This document shows, in pieces, positions 23,661 through 36,300 of a stretch of 64,000 bases of DNA. Positions within the stretch are counted from its first letter, which is position 1, and each line of letters begins with the position of its first letter. Location of the stretch: positions 2,418,001-2,482,000 of the forward strand of contig CM065882.1 in NCBI GenBank assembly GCA_033439255.1. The letters are read 5' to 3'. The position numbers and the translations under genes were made by a program. The notes beneath the pieces were generated by a model, which saw only the letters and a program-made list of their open reading frames with translations, was not told where the DNA came from and made no database searches. Origin of the DNA: Hericium rajendrae (lineage: Eukaryota; Basidiomycota; Agaricomycetes; Russulales; Hericiaceae).

Positions 23661-26600
23661 ATGTCCGCATCCACGGGCTCTGTGCCGCATACTGCTGCAC
23701 AGAATGCCACCGAGACCAATCGCGGCTACCTGTCCAACACTGATCACCCTCGAGAGCGCGATGTGGAGAAAGGCGACCCCGCCGCCGAAAATGGCCGCCA
23801 GGGCTCCGACACTCTCGAGAATGTTGATCCCCGGGTGCTGCTTGAGCAAGAGCCTGACGAGTATACCCGCCTACTCAAGTATATCGAACTCGAGGCCAAG
23901 CGCGAGAAGACCAAGCGCGAGAAGGGTGCGGAAGCTGCTGAGGAACTTAAGATGCGCAGGCTCTGGTACGCTCCCTGGCGTAAGGTTCCCGTCGAAGAGG
24001 GCGGTGTGGTAAAGACTCCATCGTCTTGGCTCGAAACCGATATGAACCAGGGTCTCACCGACGAAGAGGCCCTGGCCAGGAGAGCCAGAGTCGGTTTCAA
24101 CGAACTAGAGAGGTGAGCCGTGTTCATTATGGGAAAGGTGCTTTAATCTCATTACCTGCAGCACGCGGATAAACCCCCTCGTCCAGTTTATTTCCTACTT
24201 TCGCGGACCCATTCTATACGGTACATGATCACAGTATTTGAAAGTTACTCTTCACTCATGTTTCGTGGCAGTTATGGAATTAGCGGTGCTTCTCGCAGCT
24301 GGGCTTCGTGACTGGGTCGATTTCGGTGTCATCGTGAGTCTTTTGTCTGCCTTTCTTGCTCTTCGTGATTCATGACGTGCTATGCGTGTTGCTTCTGTAG
24401 ATTGGTATTCTTTGTCTTAACGCCTTTGTTGGAGGGTATCAGGAGAAACAAGCTGGTGACATCGTTGAAAAGCTGAAAGCCGGTATCGCGATGAAGGCCA
24501 TAGTGTGTATTCACTATTCTGTATTCGGTTGAGGACTGACATGTAATCTCTTTTGTAATTGACAGGCTGTGCGTAACGGCAAAGAACAAGAAATTGAGGC
24601 ACGCGAATTAGTCCCAGGCGATATCGTTGTCGTCGAAGAAGGCCAGACCGTGCCGGCCGATGGCAGGGTACGTCTACGTCTTTACCATGCCGATTTCATA
24701 AGCCGCTCTCTAAAAACGAGTTTCTAATGTTGACTTGTTGGGCGTAGATCCTGGCTAGCTACGAGGATAAAGATAGGTCCCAGGCGAAATCGATATTGGA
24801 GACCAGGGCTAGACTTCGCGGTGCGTTTGATTCCTTTTGCTTCCGCAGCTTATGCTGATATTCGATTTGATTCATCAGAACAGGCTAGTGGCAATTCCGA
24901 GGAAACAAGACGGCCATCGTCCAGCTCGGGCGAGTCTGCCGAAAAGGAAGGTAATCACGAAGCCGAAACTGCCGAGGAACGCAAGAGTAGGGCCAAGGGT
25001 CCTGCCGTCTTCAGCGTGGACCAGAGCGCGATTACCGGGGAAAGTCTAGCCGTAGAGAAGTGTACGTTGTCCAGATTCGTTGGCTCTGCTTTTTAGCTCA
25101 AGGCATTCCGGAAAACGCAGACATTGGCGATCTGCTGTACTATAGTACGGGTGGGAAGCGCGGAAAGGTCTATATGATCGTCACGGACATTGCAAAGAAT
25201 ACTTTCGTCGGTCGTACGGCAAGGCTAGTCAGTGCTGGTGCAAAACGTGTCGGGCATTTCAACATCGTCATGACGAGCATCGGCACAACGCTTTTGGTTT
25301 TGTGAGTTGACATTTACAGCAACCTAATCGAATCTTTGAACCATATAATTTTAATTGTGTTATAGGGTCATCATTTGGATTCTTGCTGTGTGGATAGGCG
25401 GGTTCTTTAGAAATGTTGGAATAGCACAGCCGAGGGACAATAACTTGCTCGTCTATGCCCTGATCTTCCTCGTACGTGTTCTCCTCTTTTTACTTAATAT
25501 CACAACGAACTCGTTGTCTGTAGATCATCGGCGTGCCCGTTGGTCTGCCTTGTGTCACGACAACGACCATGGCCGTCGGCGCAGCGTTTCTAGCGCGGCG
25601 CAAGGCGATCGTGCAGAAACTTACGGCTATCGAGAGTCTGGCAGGCGTCGACATCCTGTGCACGGATAAGACGGGAACTCTGACGGCGAACCAGCTGAGT
25701 GTGCATGAACGTGAGTAGTTCTTCCTTTTCGTACTGATGAATTGCTGCTAACGTCGAGGACCTCTTAGCATGGGCGGTGGAAGGCGTTGATTTGAACTGG
25801 ATGTAAGATCCTTTTTTAGTTGTTTAAGGAGTTTGAGATCGATTTTCATGGTATACAGGTTGACGGTGGCCGTTTTGGCGTCGTCGCATAACATCAAGGC
25901 GCTCGATCCCATTGATAAAGTCACGGTTCTGACGCTCAAGGTGCGTTTGTCTTGGCGCTGTTGTTTGTCTCAGCCTAACGTTCTATGTCAGGATTTCCCG
26001 AGAGCTAGGGAATCGCTTAAAGTATGTGCCGGCCAAGTTCTGACAGGAGGTGGCTGCTCACGCGGGACATCTGCAGGCTGGATGGATAACACACAAATTC
26101 ACCCCATTCGACCCAGTGTCAAAACGTATCACGGCAGAAGTTGAACTCGACGGCAAAATGTATACATGCGCCAAGGGCGCCCCGAACGCGTGCGCTTTTA
26201 TCCTGGTGCCATTAGCCTACCCAGACTGACATTGCGTGCTCCCTAATAGCATTTTGAAACTGACCAGTGCGTCTCCCGATATGCGGCTATGTACCGGGAG
26301 AAGACCCAGGAATTCGCGAAGCGTGGGTTCAGGACGCTAGGTGTCGCGGTCAGGGAAGGCGATGGAGATTGGCAGATTCTTGGATTGTTGCCAATGTAGG
26401 CTTTTTGGCCCACGCATCTGTTCCATGCTTAATTTATGCCGACAAGGTTCGATCCGCCCCGTTCAGACACTGCTCAGGTCTGTGCATCATGGACTGAGCG
26501 ATATCTTATCTTTTTGACATCCCTTTGTAGACTATCGGTGAAGCAGGCGAACTTGGCGTACGCGTCAAGATGTTGACCGGCGATGCCGTTGCAATTGCAA

Positions 26601-28426
26601 AGGAGACATGCAAACAGCTTGCCTTGGGTACGAATGTCTACGACTCTGAAAGACTTATCACTGGTGGCATGTCCGGTTCTGACGTAGGTCATGTTTTTCC
26701 GACTTTGAAAAGTGAGAGGGTTGATTTGTGCTTTTGAACGATTATCTAGATCCATGACTTTGTGGAGAGCGCGGATGGTTTTGCGGAGGTCGCCCCGGAG
26801 CATAAGTATCAGGTCGTAGAAATGCTGCAAAACCGCGGACATCTGACCGCAATGACTGGTGATGGTGCGTGTGTTTCTCCAATCTGTAGAAGGCGCAAAG
26901 TGACTGATTGCCGGCCGCAGGTGTCAATGACGCCCCGTCGCTCAAGAGGGTATGCGTACCGCAGACTGGTGTAGAAATTTCAGTCTGACGAGTGACCTCT
27001 ATAGGCGGATTGTGGTATCGCCGTGCAAGGTGCTTCGGATGCAGCGCGTGCAGCAGCTGTCAGTTTGTCCGGATGAGAATCTTGAGGCATTTGCTGACAA
27101 TTGTGCCTAGGATGTCGTTTTCTTGGATGAGGGTCTATCAACCATCATCACGTCCATTAAAGTTGCAAGGCAGATCTTCCATCGTATGAAGGGTAAGGTC
27201 ACCAAATTATGTTCGGCACAGTATCTAACACCGTATTTTTATAGCCTATATTGTCTATCGTATCGCACTCTGCTTGCACCTCGAAATATACCTTGTAAAC
27301 TTGTCGTCATATCTCGTACAAACGCTCTCGCTGATGTTGTCTATCCCAGACCATCTCCATGATTGTCAGGAATGAGACAATCCGGGCAGATTTGATTGTC
27401 TTCATCGCGCTCTTCGCCGACCTTGGAACCATTGCGATCGCCTACGACAAAGCGCCGTATGCCAGTGAGCCTGTTGAATGGCAGCTGCCGAAGATATGGA
27501 TTATTTCGACGATCATGGGCCTCGGTCTGGCGGGTGGTACATGGATCCTGCGCGGTACTCTGTTCCTCAACGATGGCGGTATAATTCAGAACTGGGGTGC
27601 TGTGCAAGAGATCTTGTTTTTGCAGGTCTCTCTGACGGAGGTACGTGGTGTTTATCGTCATCCTTGGACGATTACTTCGTATACTTATTTATTCTTTGGT
27701 CAGAATTGGCTCATCTTTGTGACCCGCGGGGCTGAAACCTGGCCGTCCTGGCAACTTGTAAGACATGACTCCATGAGACTGATGGCTTTTCATATTGACA
27801 ATTTCATGAAGGTCGCCGCTATTCTTGGTATCGATGTCCTGGCTACTATGTTTGCTCTGTTTGGTTGGCTTTCTGGCCCCCAGCCGCACCATGGGTTCGC
27901 TTTCTGCTGCTCTGATTGGATGATGTTACTTACGCAAATTGATGCTCCTAGGCATACAGATATCGTGACCATCGTGAAAGTCTGGGGCTTCTCGTTTGGC
28001 GTGACTATTATCCTTGCGCTGATGTACGTGCCTCTAATCGTTTGATGGCATGTCTCTGACGCCTTTCATTTTAGTTACTTTATCTTGAACAAGATCAAGG
28101 TGAGTATGGTGTATGTAAGTCCGATCAGCGATCTGACATCACTCCAGTGGCTCGATAATGTTGGCAAGTCGAAGGTCTGTCGTGTCTGCTTAGTGCATGG
28201 TAGCCGTGAGCCTGATTGTGCATGTCATTTCCAGCGCGGCACGAAGAACAAGAGGCAAGAGGACTTCCTCACTAACCTCCGACGGCTGACGCTCGTCCAC
28301 GAACGTCTGTCTGGACCCAGCGGAGAGGAAGACGTGTTCCGATTCGAGCCTGAGTGCGTCGATCTTTTTACGTTCTAGTCAATTGACTTACCCGTCCGTA
28401 TCCACAGGCGCGATAGGAAGAAGTAA
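23661..28426 (+). CDS. Plasma-membrane P-type H+-ATPase (P3A, plant-like fungal type)
   Basis: This proton pump energises the plasma membrane by ATP-driven H+ export. About 29 short introns split roughly 1000 residues. In order: an acidic cytosolic N terminus, [19 protein letters not shown] (M1-M2), the actuator [17 protein letters not shown], an unusual Ser/Glu-rich insertion of about 70 residues, [10 protein letters not shown], the M4 block [19 protein letters not shown], the phosphorylation motif [39 protein letters not shown] and [21 protein letters not shown]-type M5. Then come [17 protein letters not shown] and the final segments, ending EPERDRKK (stop 28424-28426). It lacks a long yeast-type regulatory tail. 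Two exons are only 25 and 27 nt (28075-28099, 28148-28174). One added base near 26265 is needed between KLT and [19 protein letters not shown] at 23661 sits in CACCATGTC context. Confidence 0.93.
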
Positions 28427-28989
28427 GGCACTACACAAGCGATCTTATGGATAAGCTGATCATCACGTTTTGCAGAGCGGCCGTTGACGCTAAGAAGTGA
28501 AGTCCAGCAGTAACGACCAAATGAATGTATCGACGAAGACAATATAACACCAACATAAATAAATAATCCTGCCGCACGGGCTGTATTGGTATGACGCCTC
28601 TTGAAACGACTCGGCTTTTGCTCGATGTGTACACTATGTTTGATTCTGTATAGCAGAGCCGAAGAGGCGGTTGACGGACTGTTGTTATCGTACCTGCTAC
28701 ATCCATTGTATTCTTACGGTCCGCAACTGATACTGCGCTATTCTGGGAGCTTCTTTAGTAAACGTTCGACTTGAACTCGGTTTGTGTAAGATCGGTCGTG
28801 GGACTCGGAAGCACGACGTCCCGCGAAGTTGTGGCACCTCCCAACTGCATCTCGGCAAATGCCGATTGGCTCTGCGGCTGTTGCCAGGCTTTGAAATCCG
28901 TCTGGTAAGCGTGTCCTGCTCACGGCAGGCTGCTCAGAAGCATCGAGACATCAGGTGTCGTTCAACAATCAGCGTTGTGGGCAAACAAA
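28427..28989. other. Intergenic, H+-ATPase 3' flank and CTK3 promoter
   Basis: No gene is supported; AT-rich stretches flank both genes. Confidence 0.4.
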
Positions 28990-30009
28990 ATGGACCCGTT
29001 CGAAGTAAGGATGCAATTCCTTACTCTTTTGCGCAGACTAAACGCGTCAGTCGTTTTTCTCTGCAGTACATCGGCGTCCGTTCTGACACTATATGACCTG
29101 GGCAGCTCACAACAATCATACAAAAAGTTGTAGGTTATGCTTTGAAGTACTATGCGCGATGCGGCGAAGACCTCTGGGACTGCGTCGTGGAGGAATGCCA
29201 GAAGGTACGGGTTCTGTGAGCGCATGTCGAGGACACTCATTCGAATGGTAATCTTGCATTGCATAGGGATCCATCAATAACCGTATCAACATTCTCTATT
29301 TTCTTGACTCGTTATGCGAGACGTCGCTTCCTAGCCAAGTCGCACCCAATGGTCATGGGTCCGGACGTGCCGCCAAATAGCTCGTTCTACGTCGACTACG
29401 TCTCGCGAGACTTGGCGAAGATCGTTGAGCATGTTGTCCCAGAAGGAAGGCAGGGTTTGCCCAACCTCATGAGCACAAACAGGTGCGTGGATTCTCCACC
29501 TTCATTCATTGCACTTATGATTCGTATACTGATTTGACCTTCACATTAACCCACAGATCCTTGAGAGCTGGCGCAGCAAGCGCGTTGTCGAACCTCAAAA
29601 AGTCGACGACGTGATGGCGACGCTCAGTAGCCGTCAAGTAACTGCAGAAAGCCCGCCCACGAGCCTTCCGTCGCCCCTCGCACACGGGTCCCGCCCGCCG
29701 TCGTCCGCCTCTGCGCTGCTTCCCCGGAATGAGGTCTTCAAGCGCATCGAGGAAGATCGAGAACGGCACAAGCGCCTGCGAGAGCGGCGCTGGGTGCAGC
29801 CTGTCTCGCTGGCACCGAATGCGGTGCCACCACTGGCGTCGTTCATGCCGCTGGACGATGCCAACGGTGAGGAGCTGACGATCGATATCGAATTTGATAA
29901 CGAATGGGAGACGACGAGCGATTGGAATGAGGATGATGATGATGCTGTCGGGGAGGAGAACGAGCTTTGTTTTCCGGGAGAAGGCGAGACACCTATGGAC
30001 TTGTCGTGA
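28990..30009 (+). CDS. CTK3: CTD-kinase subunit gamma CTK3-like
   Basis: In yeast, CTK3 is the third subunit of the CTDK-I complex that phosphorylates the RNA polymerase II tail; it has a CID-like helical domain. The start MDPFEVRMQFLTLLRRLNAS is diagnostic. QKVVGYALKYYARCGEDLWD, EECQKGSINNRINILYFLDS, YVDYVSRDLAKIVEHVVPEG and LPNLMST follow, then ILESWRSKRVVEPQKVDDVM, a basic helix (EDRERHKRLRERRW) and an acidic C terminus. Introns at about 29046-29105, 29204-29268 and 29482-29556 are consistent. Three frame errors are needed: one base missing near 29117, one base extra (or two missing) near 29330, and one missing near 29482. The conserved domain is otherwise intact, so sequence error is favoured, though three in one short gene leaves pseudogene decay open. 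Confidence 0.82.
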
Positions 30010-30359
30010 TGGGATTTTGACATATGGGCGGAGGACTGTACTATATTCATTGCTTGATATTCTACTTTTTGTCATGAGCTTCCAACTATGTACGTAGTGC
30101 TGGTGAAGTGCAAGAAAATACTCAAAACAAACCATTTGAAGGAGAGATTGTGGCGGAATGGGTGAGAAAATGGGTCAAGACGTCTCAGCTTGCTAGATTT
30201 TTGGCCAGACCGATTTGGCCACTGTCCAAAGTGGTGGCAGTCTCGCGTCCCGCACCATAGATCTTTCTCCGCTAAGTATCACGATGACGCTTCATGCGTC
30301 CCTTTCCATCCCTGGTTGCAACGGTTAGAGTCTGTTCGACCAGAAAGCGAGCAGGAGAC
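30010..30359. other. Convergent gap between CTK3 and UTP20
   Basis: Nothing beyond 3' flanks is seen. Confidence 0.4.
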
Positions 30360-33300
30360 TTACGCAAACGTAGAATTCTTTCTCTTCCGGCTTTCCTTTT
30401 TGGCCACACCTCTCTGCTGCTTACGCCTAGCCGCCGCCTCAGGGTGGGTGGTGGCCTTTCATGACAGGTGAGTCGACAATCGGGAAATCAAAACTGATAA
30501 ACACATACCCTTGTGATCCGATCCGTACGACGTTCCCTCTGAATTGTGACGACTTTCTGCCGGATCCTGCTGTATACTCCCGCAAACTTGACAGTCCCGA
30601 CCTTGTTCTGAACGAGGTCCTGTAGCTCTATCGTCGTTGTCTTCAATTCCTCTGCACAAAGGCTGTTTGAGCATGATGCCAGACAGGTTAACGTGGAAAA
30701 CTTACCCATGTGAGGATCGCGGATTGTATCGTCCTCGGTGATCCGGTACAGAGGATTGAGCATATGCACGAGGAAACCTTCGAGTCTGGAGACTTCCATA
30801 TACGTGGACATCGCCGCGAACCAGCGCAGAATCGCTGACGGCTGGTGATACCAGTTATCCTGAACAATTCTCACGAGTCAATTTATAAGTAAGTTTTAAG
30901 ACATCTGATGAGTATACGTACAGAGTTGGAAGGACGGTTGCGTCGGGCGATGTGTGCGCCCCTGGCCTGATAGGAGAGTTTGGAGAACAACCAGGCGAGA
31001 GGATTTTCCACCCTACGACTCTCGTTTTCATCCTCGCGATCCTTCGCCTCTGTGTCTGATACATCGTCATCGCCATTTTCTGACGCGGACTCTTCCTCGT
31101 CGTCCTTGACCGGCGGAGGCACAGCGCAGAAGCATTTGCCGATATAAAACAAGTTCTTGACGACTTGAAGGTTGAGCACCTCGTCCAAATGAGAACTTTT
31201 CAGCTGCAAACAGAGTTTTCCAGCGATGTCGATCATATCCAAGCCGAGTTCCGACATGGAATTGTTCTCCGTAGGTGGAGCGACAGGGATCGTAGAGAAA
31301 AGAACCCCGAGCAGGCGGGACGACGCAGTGCGTACCCACGCGTGAGGGAACAGTAGATGGCTGGCCACGGCCGTCCATGAGATCTTTTGGGATTCGCCAT
31401 TTACTTCGGGAAACACGCGAAGCACCTTTGAAAGAACTGTGAGGACGTGGTAAGACGCCTGCCATTCGAGATCGACGTCCATGTCGTCGTCGTCGACTTC
31501 TTGGTCAAACTGCTGAGCACTCCGAAGGAGCACGGCATTGAGGTCCTCCAGGATCGTTGAAAGGTATGGGCCGGCATCTTGCTGCAGCAAGTCAACGACC
31601 AGGCCGTACACTTGACATGCCACCCTAGTGAGCTGCACTTTGCCCTGTTGACTTGCCCATGAATGCAGGTGCGACATGATCACGCGCCGGTGCTCCGTGT
31701 CAAGACGGGAGAAGAGCCCTTTCACAATCTCTGAGGCCATCTCGCGGCACTTGGCCGAATCATCATTCGCAAGCAGCATCACGAGCGCCACGAACAGCAT
31801 GTCCGCGTACTGGCCGATCAGCGCGGCGTCGAACTTGGTCACCACGGCGCTCAAGAGTTCGAGGACAGACTTGCGGCCGCTCTCGTGGACATATGATAGA
31901 TTCTTGGCGAGAAATGCCATCTGGTTTCGCAGGCGACCTTTGCCCTGAGGATAGTCTAGCAGAAATTGTAGCAGGACACCGCGACAGAGTTCTTGGACCT
32001 GCGGAGATTGGTTCGTTACCATGATCTCCGAGACTTTGTCCATCAGGTCATAAATCTCGGGTACGACGAACTTCCGAGCGACGATGGCGCGCAACATGGA
32101 GAACACGGCTGCTTGACGAGAGGGTTCTTCCAGGTCGGGGGATATGAGCTCAATGAGGTAAACCAAGTCTTTCTCTTTGATCTGCGCATTTGTTTTGTCC
32201 CGGACGACGACGGCGAGCGACCTGAACGCGGTCTGGACGACCTCGGACTCTATGCTGCCTGTCTGCTTCACGATGTCTATTGTCTGTCGGACAAAGACTG
32301 GAAGGGACTTCTCGAGGTTCTTGAGAGGGCATTTGACGATCGCAGCGGAAGCTTTCAGGCCTTGAATAAGAACATGGCTGTTGTTCGAGTACAGCGTGTT
32401 GCCGATCACGGACACCATGGGCTCCAGGCGTGCGATCGTGGTGGAATCTTCGAAATCAAACCGGCTGCGTCTGAAAGCCGTGTTGAAGAGGTCCAACCCA
32501 AAGACAATAAATCTACACGAAGTCAACATAGTGTCAGAGGACGTAACGATAGATACCATAATTCGACATACCGGAAAGAGTTTGTAGCATAGTGGTCTGT
32601 GGCGGTGGCCAAATCGCGCTTCAGCTGGACGATTGCATCGCCCCTGGCTTTTCTGCGGGTCGGCTTCTGGACCTGCTGCAGGAATCGGGAGTTCTGGCTG
32701 ACGAGAGTATGACACAACACGAGCAGCTCGGAAGGAATGAGATATTCATTCGAATTCAAGCCACCAGCTATTCTCCGCAAAAGGTCGTCAACTTGTTGCA
32801 TGACCTTCAATGCCTCCGTCTCCTGCATGATGCCGCGAATGGGGAGCAGAAGGCCGCTGATTTTCGCAGGTGTGATGTACCGCGCAATGAGGGCGAATGA
32901 ATCAAATGCCTTGGAAGATGCGAGTCGCACTTCGCGCATCTTAGTCTTGAAACCTTCATTCTGTGTGTCTTTCCCTGACTCGCCAAATATGGCTTCAGCA
33001 GAAACGTGTGCGACATCGCTCACGCAGTCATCCAGATTCTTGAAATTGCCGATGTTCTCTGATCCGGTGACGTGCACGAGCAAGGCATGCGTAACATACG
33101 CCAATACGTGAAGATGAGGGCCACGAAGGAGAGCGGCTCGCAATTCCTTCAGGATGAGCGGAAGATAATCAGGGCCTAGAATGACGGCAATCTTGCACAG
33201 CGTCTCCCTCGCGAGATCCCTTGTTTCCTGCGACTTGCTTCGGAACACCTGGCTGAGCACTGTCAGGAGTCTCCCAATCTGCGCTTCCCGTGTCGACGGA

Positions 33301-36300
33301 GGAAGATGTGTAGCCACTGTTATGATACCAACCGAGATAGGGATGCGCAGGCTATCTTCGGCCTCGTCGCGGTGCTCCAAGTGATGTAGAAGAGCCGGTA
33401 ATAAACGTGAATTAACGACATCCGCTGTCCGTGCAGTGGCAGCTATTGCTTTATCGGCACGAACTTGGTCCGCATCGGCCTCCGGTGATTCCAGATCGTC
33501 CTCGCCCGCCTCCTCATCTTGACCCTTTTCGTCCTCAACAGTGATAACTTCGCCCATGGGGAAATGGAAGTTATCAAGGACGGCCACCAAAGTACGAACG
33601 TATACTCGCTCAGAGCCGTCTTTTCCTCGCGATGATTTCAGGTAACGCTGAATCAAAGCGTAGTAAGAGCTCCAAGAAAGCTGCCTGGACATATGCCCCA
33701 TCGTTGTGATCGCTTCGTTGACCAGATGGTGATCCAAGCCTGGAGCTCCCGAGATGAAGTTCCCGATCAAAGGAACGAAGACCTCAGACAGGGTTGCACT
33801 GATCAAGCTCCCTTCGTCACAATAGTCTGCGAGTCGACGCATGGCTCTTGCTCGGCGATGTACCTGAACATGGTAGATGTTATTGAAGAAGTTGGCTTCC
33901 TCGTCTCCTCTTGCAAGAAGCACCCGCATGTCCTCCAGAATCTTGAGATGATTGCAGTGGGAAATGGCATACGCCAGTACACCAAGAATCTCGGCACGGA
34001 CCATTTCGTTACGAGACCTCAAACCATTCTTCATCGCAGGATATAGATTCCGGAGAAAAATACGCTGATACTCAGAATCTGGGTTGGCGGCTACGGCATC
34101 GGCGAAATGCTTGAGAGCCTGAGATGAATACCTTCGTATAGCCAGTTCGTTTGGGTCCTGTATGAAGTGGAGCATATTGTAAATGATGGGCAGCCACTCG
34201 GTCGCGGAAAATGTTGCGTATGCAGTCTCATTCACAGTAATGAACGCCTCGATGCGACGGTCGAAATCTGGCTCATCCATATGTTTCATAGAGTACGCAT
34301 TGAGAGCATCTATAAGGTCAGCCAATGTCTGCAACGAGATATCGATGGACGCCAGTTGCTTGAAGGTTGATACGAGGGCAATCCGCGCCTGACGAGACCT
34401 GACATTGAGGAATAGTGCCGAAAGCATATCGTAGGTCTTCATATATATAGAAGAGCTTCTATCTGAGAGTTCCGAAATAAGGGGAAGGAGATTGTAGACG
34501 ATTTTGAGCACATCGGCCTTGACTTTCTCACCCACCAGCTTCGTGGTCTTGCGAAGAAGGGGAGAGAACAGGGATAAGAGCGTGGACGCCTGACTGCCAT
34601 CTGTAATGTAGTGCGAAATCTCAGACAGGATACTGATCTGCCGTTGAGTAAAGGGTTGGAGATGGCAGCTACTTGCTTGGTATGCTCGACAAGGACGGCA
34701 AGGTTGGACAAAAGACCCGAGATATGTGGTTTCACGACCTGTTCGGAAATCCTCTCGTCCGAGCTGGATAGGGCTAGCAGACGATCAACAAGATCCAGTA
34801 TGCGGGAGATAACCGAAGGCTTCACGCCCGGAGCCAGGAGGCAAGCGTATATTTGAGGCAAGACCCGACTATCGAAGTCCACTAAGAACAGCGCATACTC
34901 CGGTCGGGATGCCCAAACATAGAAGAGGTCGAGCAAAGCAGATGGGGCCTGCGTGTTCTCACGTGCTAGTGATTCTAGTCGTGGAGAAATGCAGCAGCGG
35001 AAAAGCTCTGGCATGTATGGCTGAAAGTCGAAGGACCCAGAGTTGCGAAAAAAGTCGGCAAATCGTTTGAATCCAATTTGTCGGATGGCGCGGAGCGCTT
35101 TCAACGAGCCCGTGTGCTCTTCTAGATCCTCTTCCTCTTCCGGAGGCGCATCCTCGACTTCTTGAGCCTCCCTATCTTCTTTGCTTTGTCCGGCAGTGTC
35201 AATCCGAACTTGAGCATGGGCTACCAAGCTGATAGTAGAGCCAAAAAGTGCACTCCAGTGCGACGTTAATCGCGAACCGAGATTTTTCAGAACATCGCCG
35301 AGCAGATTGAGAAAACCGGCCTGCTGCTTTTCGGTTACTTCCGGGGGAACCGAGCAAACGCCAAAGTCCGGCCCATTAAACCGATCAAGGCCAGGTAGTA
35401 CAGGCTCTAACATGAGTTCCACGAGAAGACTCAATTCAGAATCCGTGCAACCCCCAGAGCAGATAAGACAGCAGCGCGGCGGTCTGCTCCTCGAGAACGG
35501 CCCTTGCGCTCCAGCATCATACCGAACAAAAGGCGCGAGACAACATCGACGAGTTCTGCTCTGTCCTCGGCACCTATGGTTGCTATATCGAGATTGGTAA
35601 GCTCATCCCGCCATCTGGTCTCGTCCAAGAGGGTGCGCAGGGAATCCTCGTGTGATGTCAAATGTGAAGACTTGTATGTGAATATGCACGACAACGCGAG
35701 GACTTGCAGTGAATGGTCGGGATGGGAAAGCAAGGTGATGTAGAGAGAGCGTAGCGAATCTGTCATATGCAGGACCTTTGGATTGATGAATTTGGAAAAG
35801 AGGGTGAGCCATGCCGAGAGTTTTGGCTTTGGGAGCTTCACAGGTCCCCGCGGGCCAGCTATATCGAAAAAGTGCGCTATGAGATGTCGATTGTGCTTCT
35901 CTGCCAATGAAGGAGAAAGCCCCAAGGTAGTGAGCAGTTGTGTCTCGTATGTTGCCCGATCCAAACGAGTTGAAGAACGCTGAGACTGCGACAGGGCTTC
36001 ATTAACCGATTTGGTTTGTATAGATAGAATGAATATATACCTCAGTGAGCTCCTTGATGCTCCTGTTGCCACGTATCCATCTGGCAATAACACAGAGGGT
36101 CTTGTGAGCGACGGGATCCCTCCACGAACGCTCATCTTCCCATATACCATCACGGGTGCCATTCGACGTATCAGAGTCGGATAACCAGGACGGTAGTGTT
36201 TCGCCTTCCGTTGTCTGGATGGCTTGCAACTCGTCAAACATTATCTTCCAGACAAGGTCACCAAACCGCTGCGATAGTGAAGCTAGCGCCTGGGCCGCAG

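Noticed and set aside
26250-26290. Programmed -1 ribosomal frameshifting to explain the many breaks
   Set aside because: The sign would fit, but the sites lack a shared slippery heptamer or following structure, and they occur in unrelated single-copy genes.
30360-30520. Frameshift at the last UTP20 intron
   Set aside because: Re-reading gives ACAAGG followed by GTATGT, which joins in frame to the basic tail.
35990-36045. Frame break between the UTP20 blocks KELTE and SQRSSTRLDR
   Set aside because: Using the acceptor TCGCAG instead of the first AG restores the frame.
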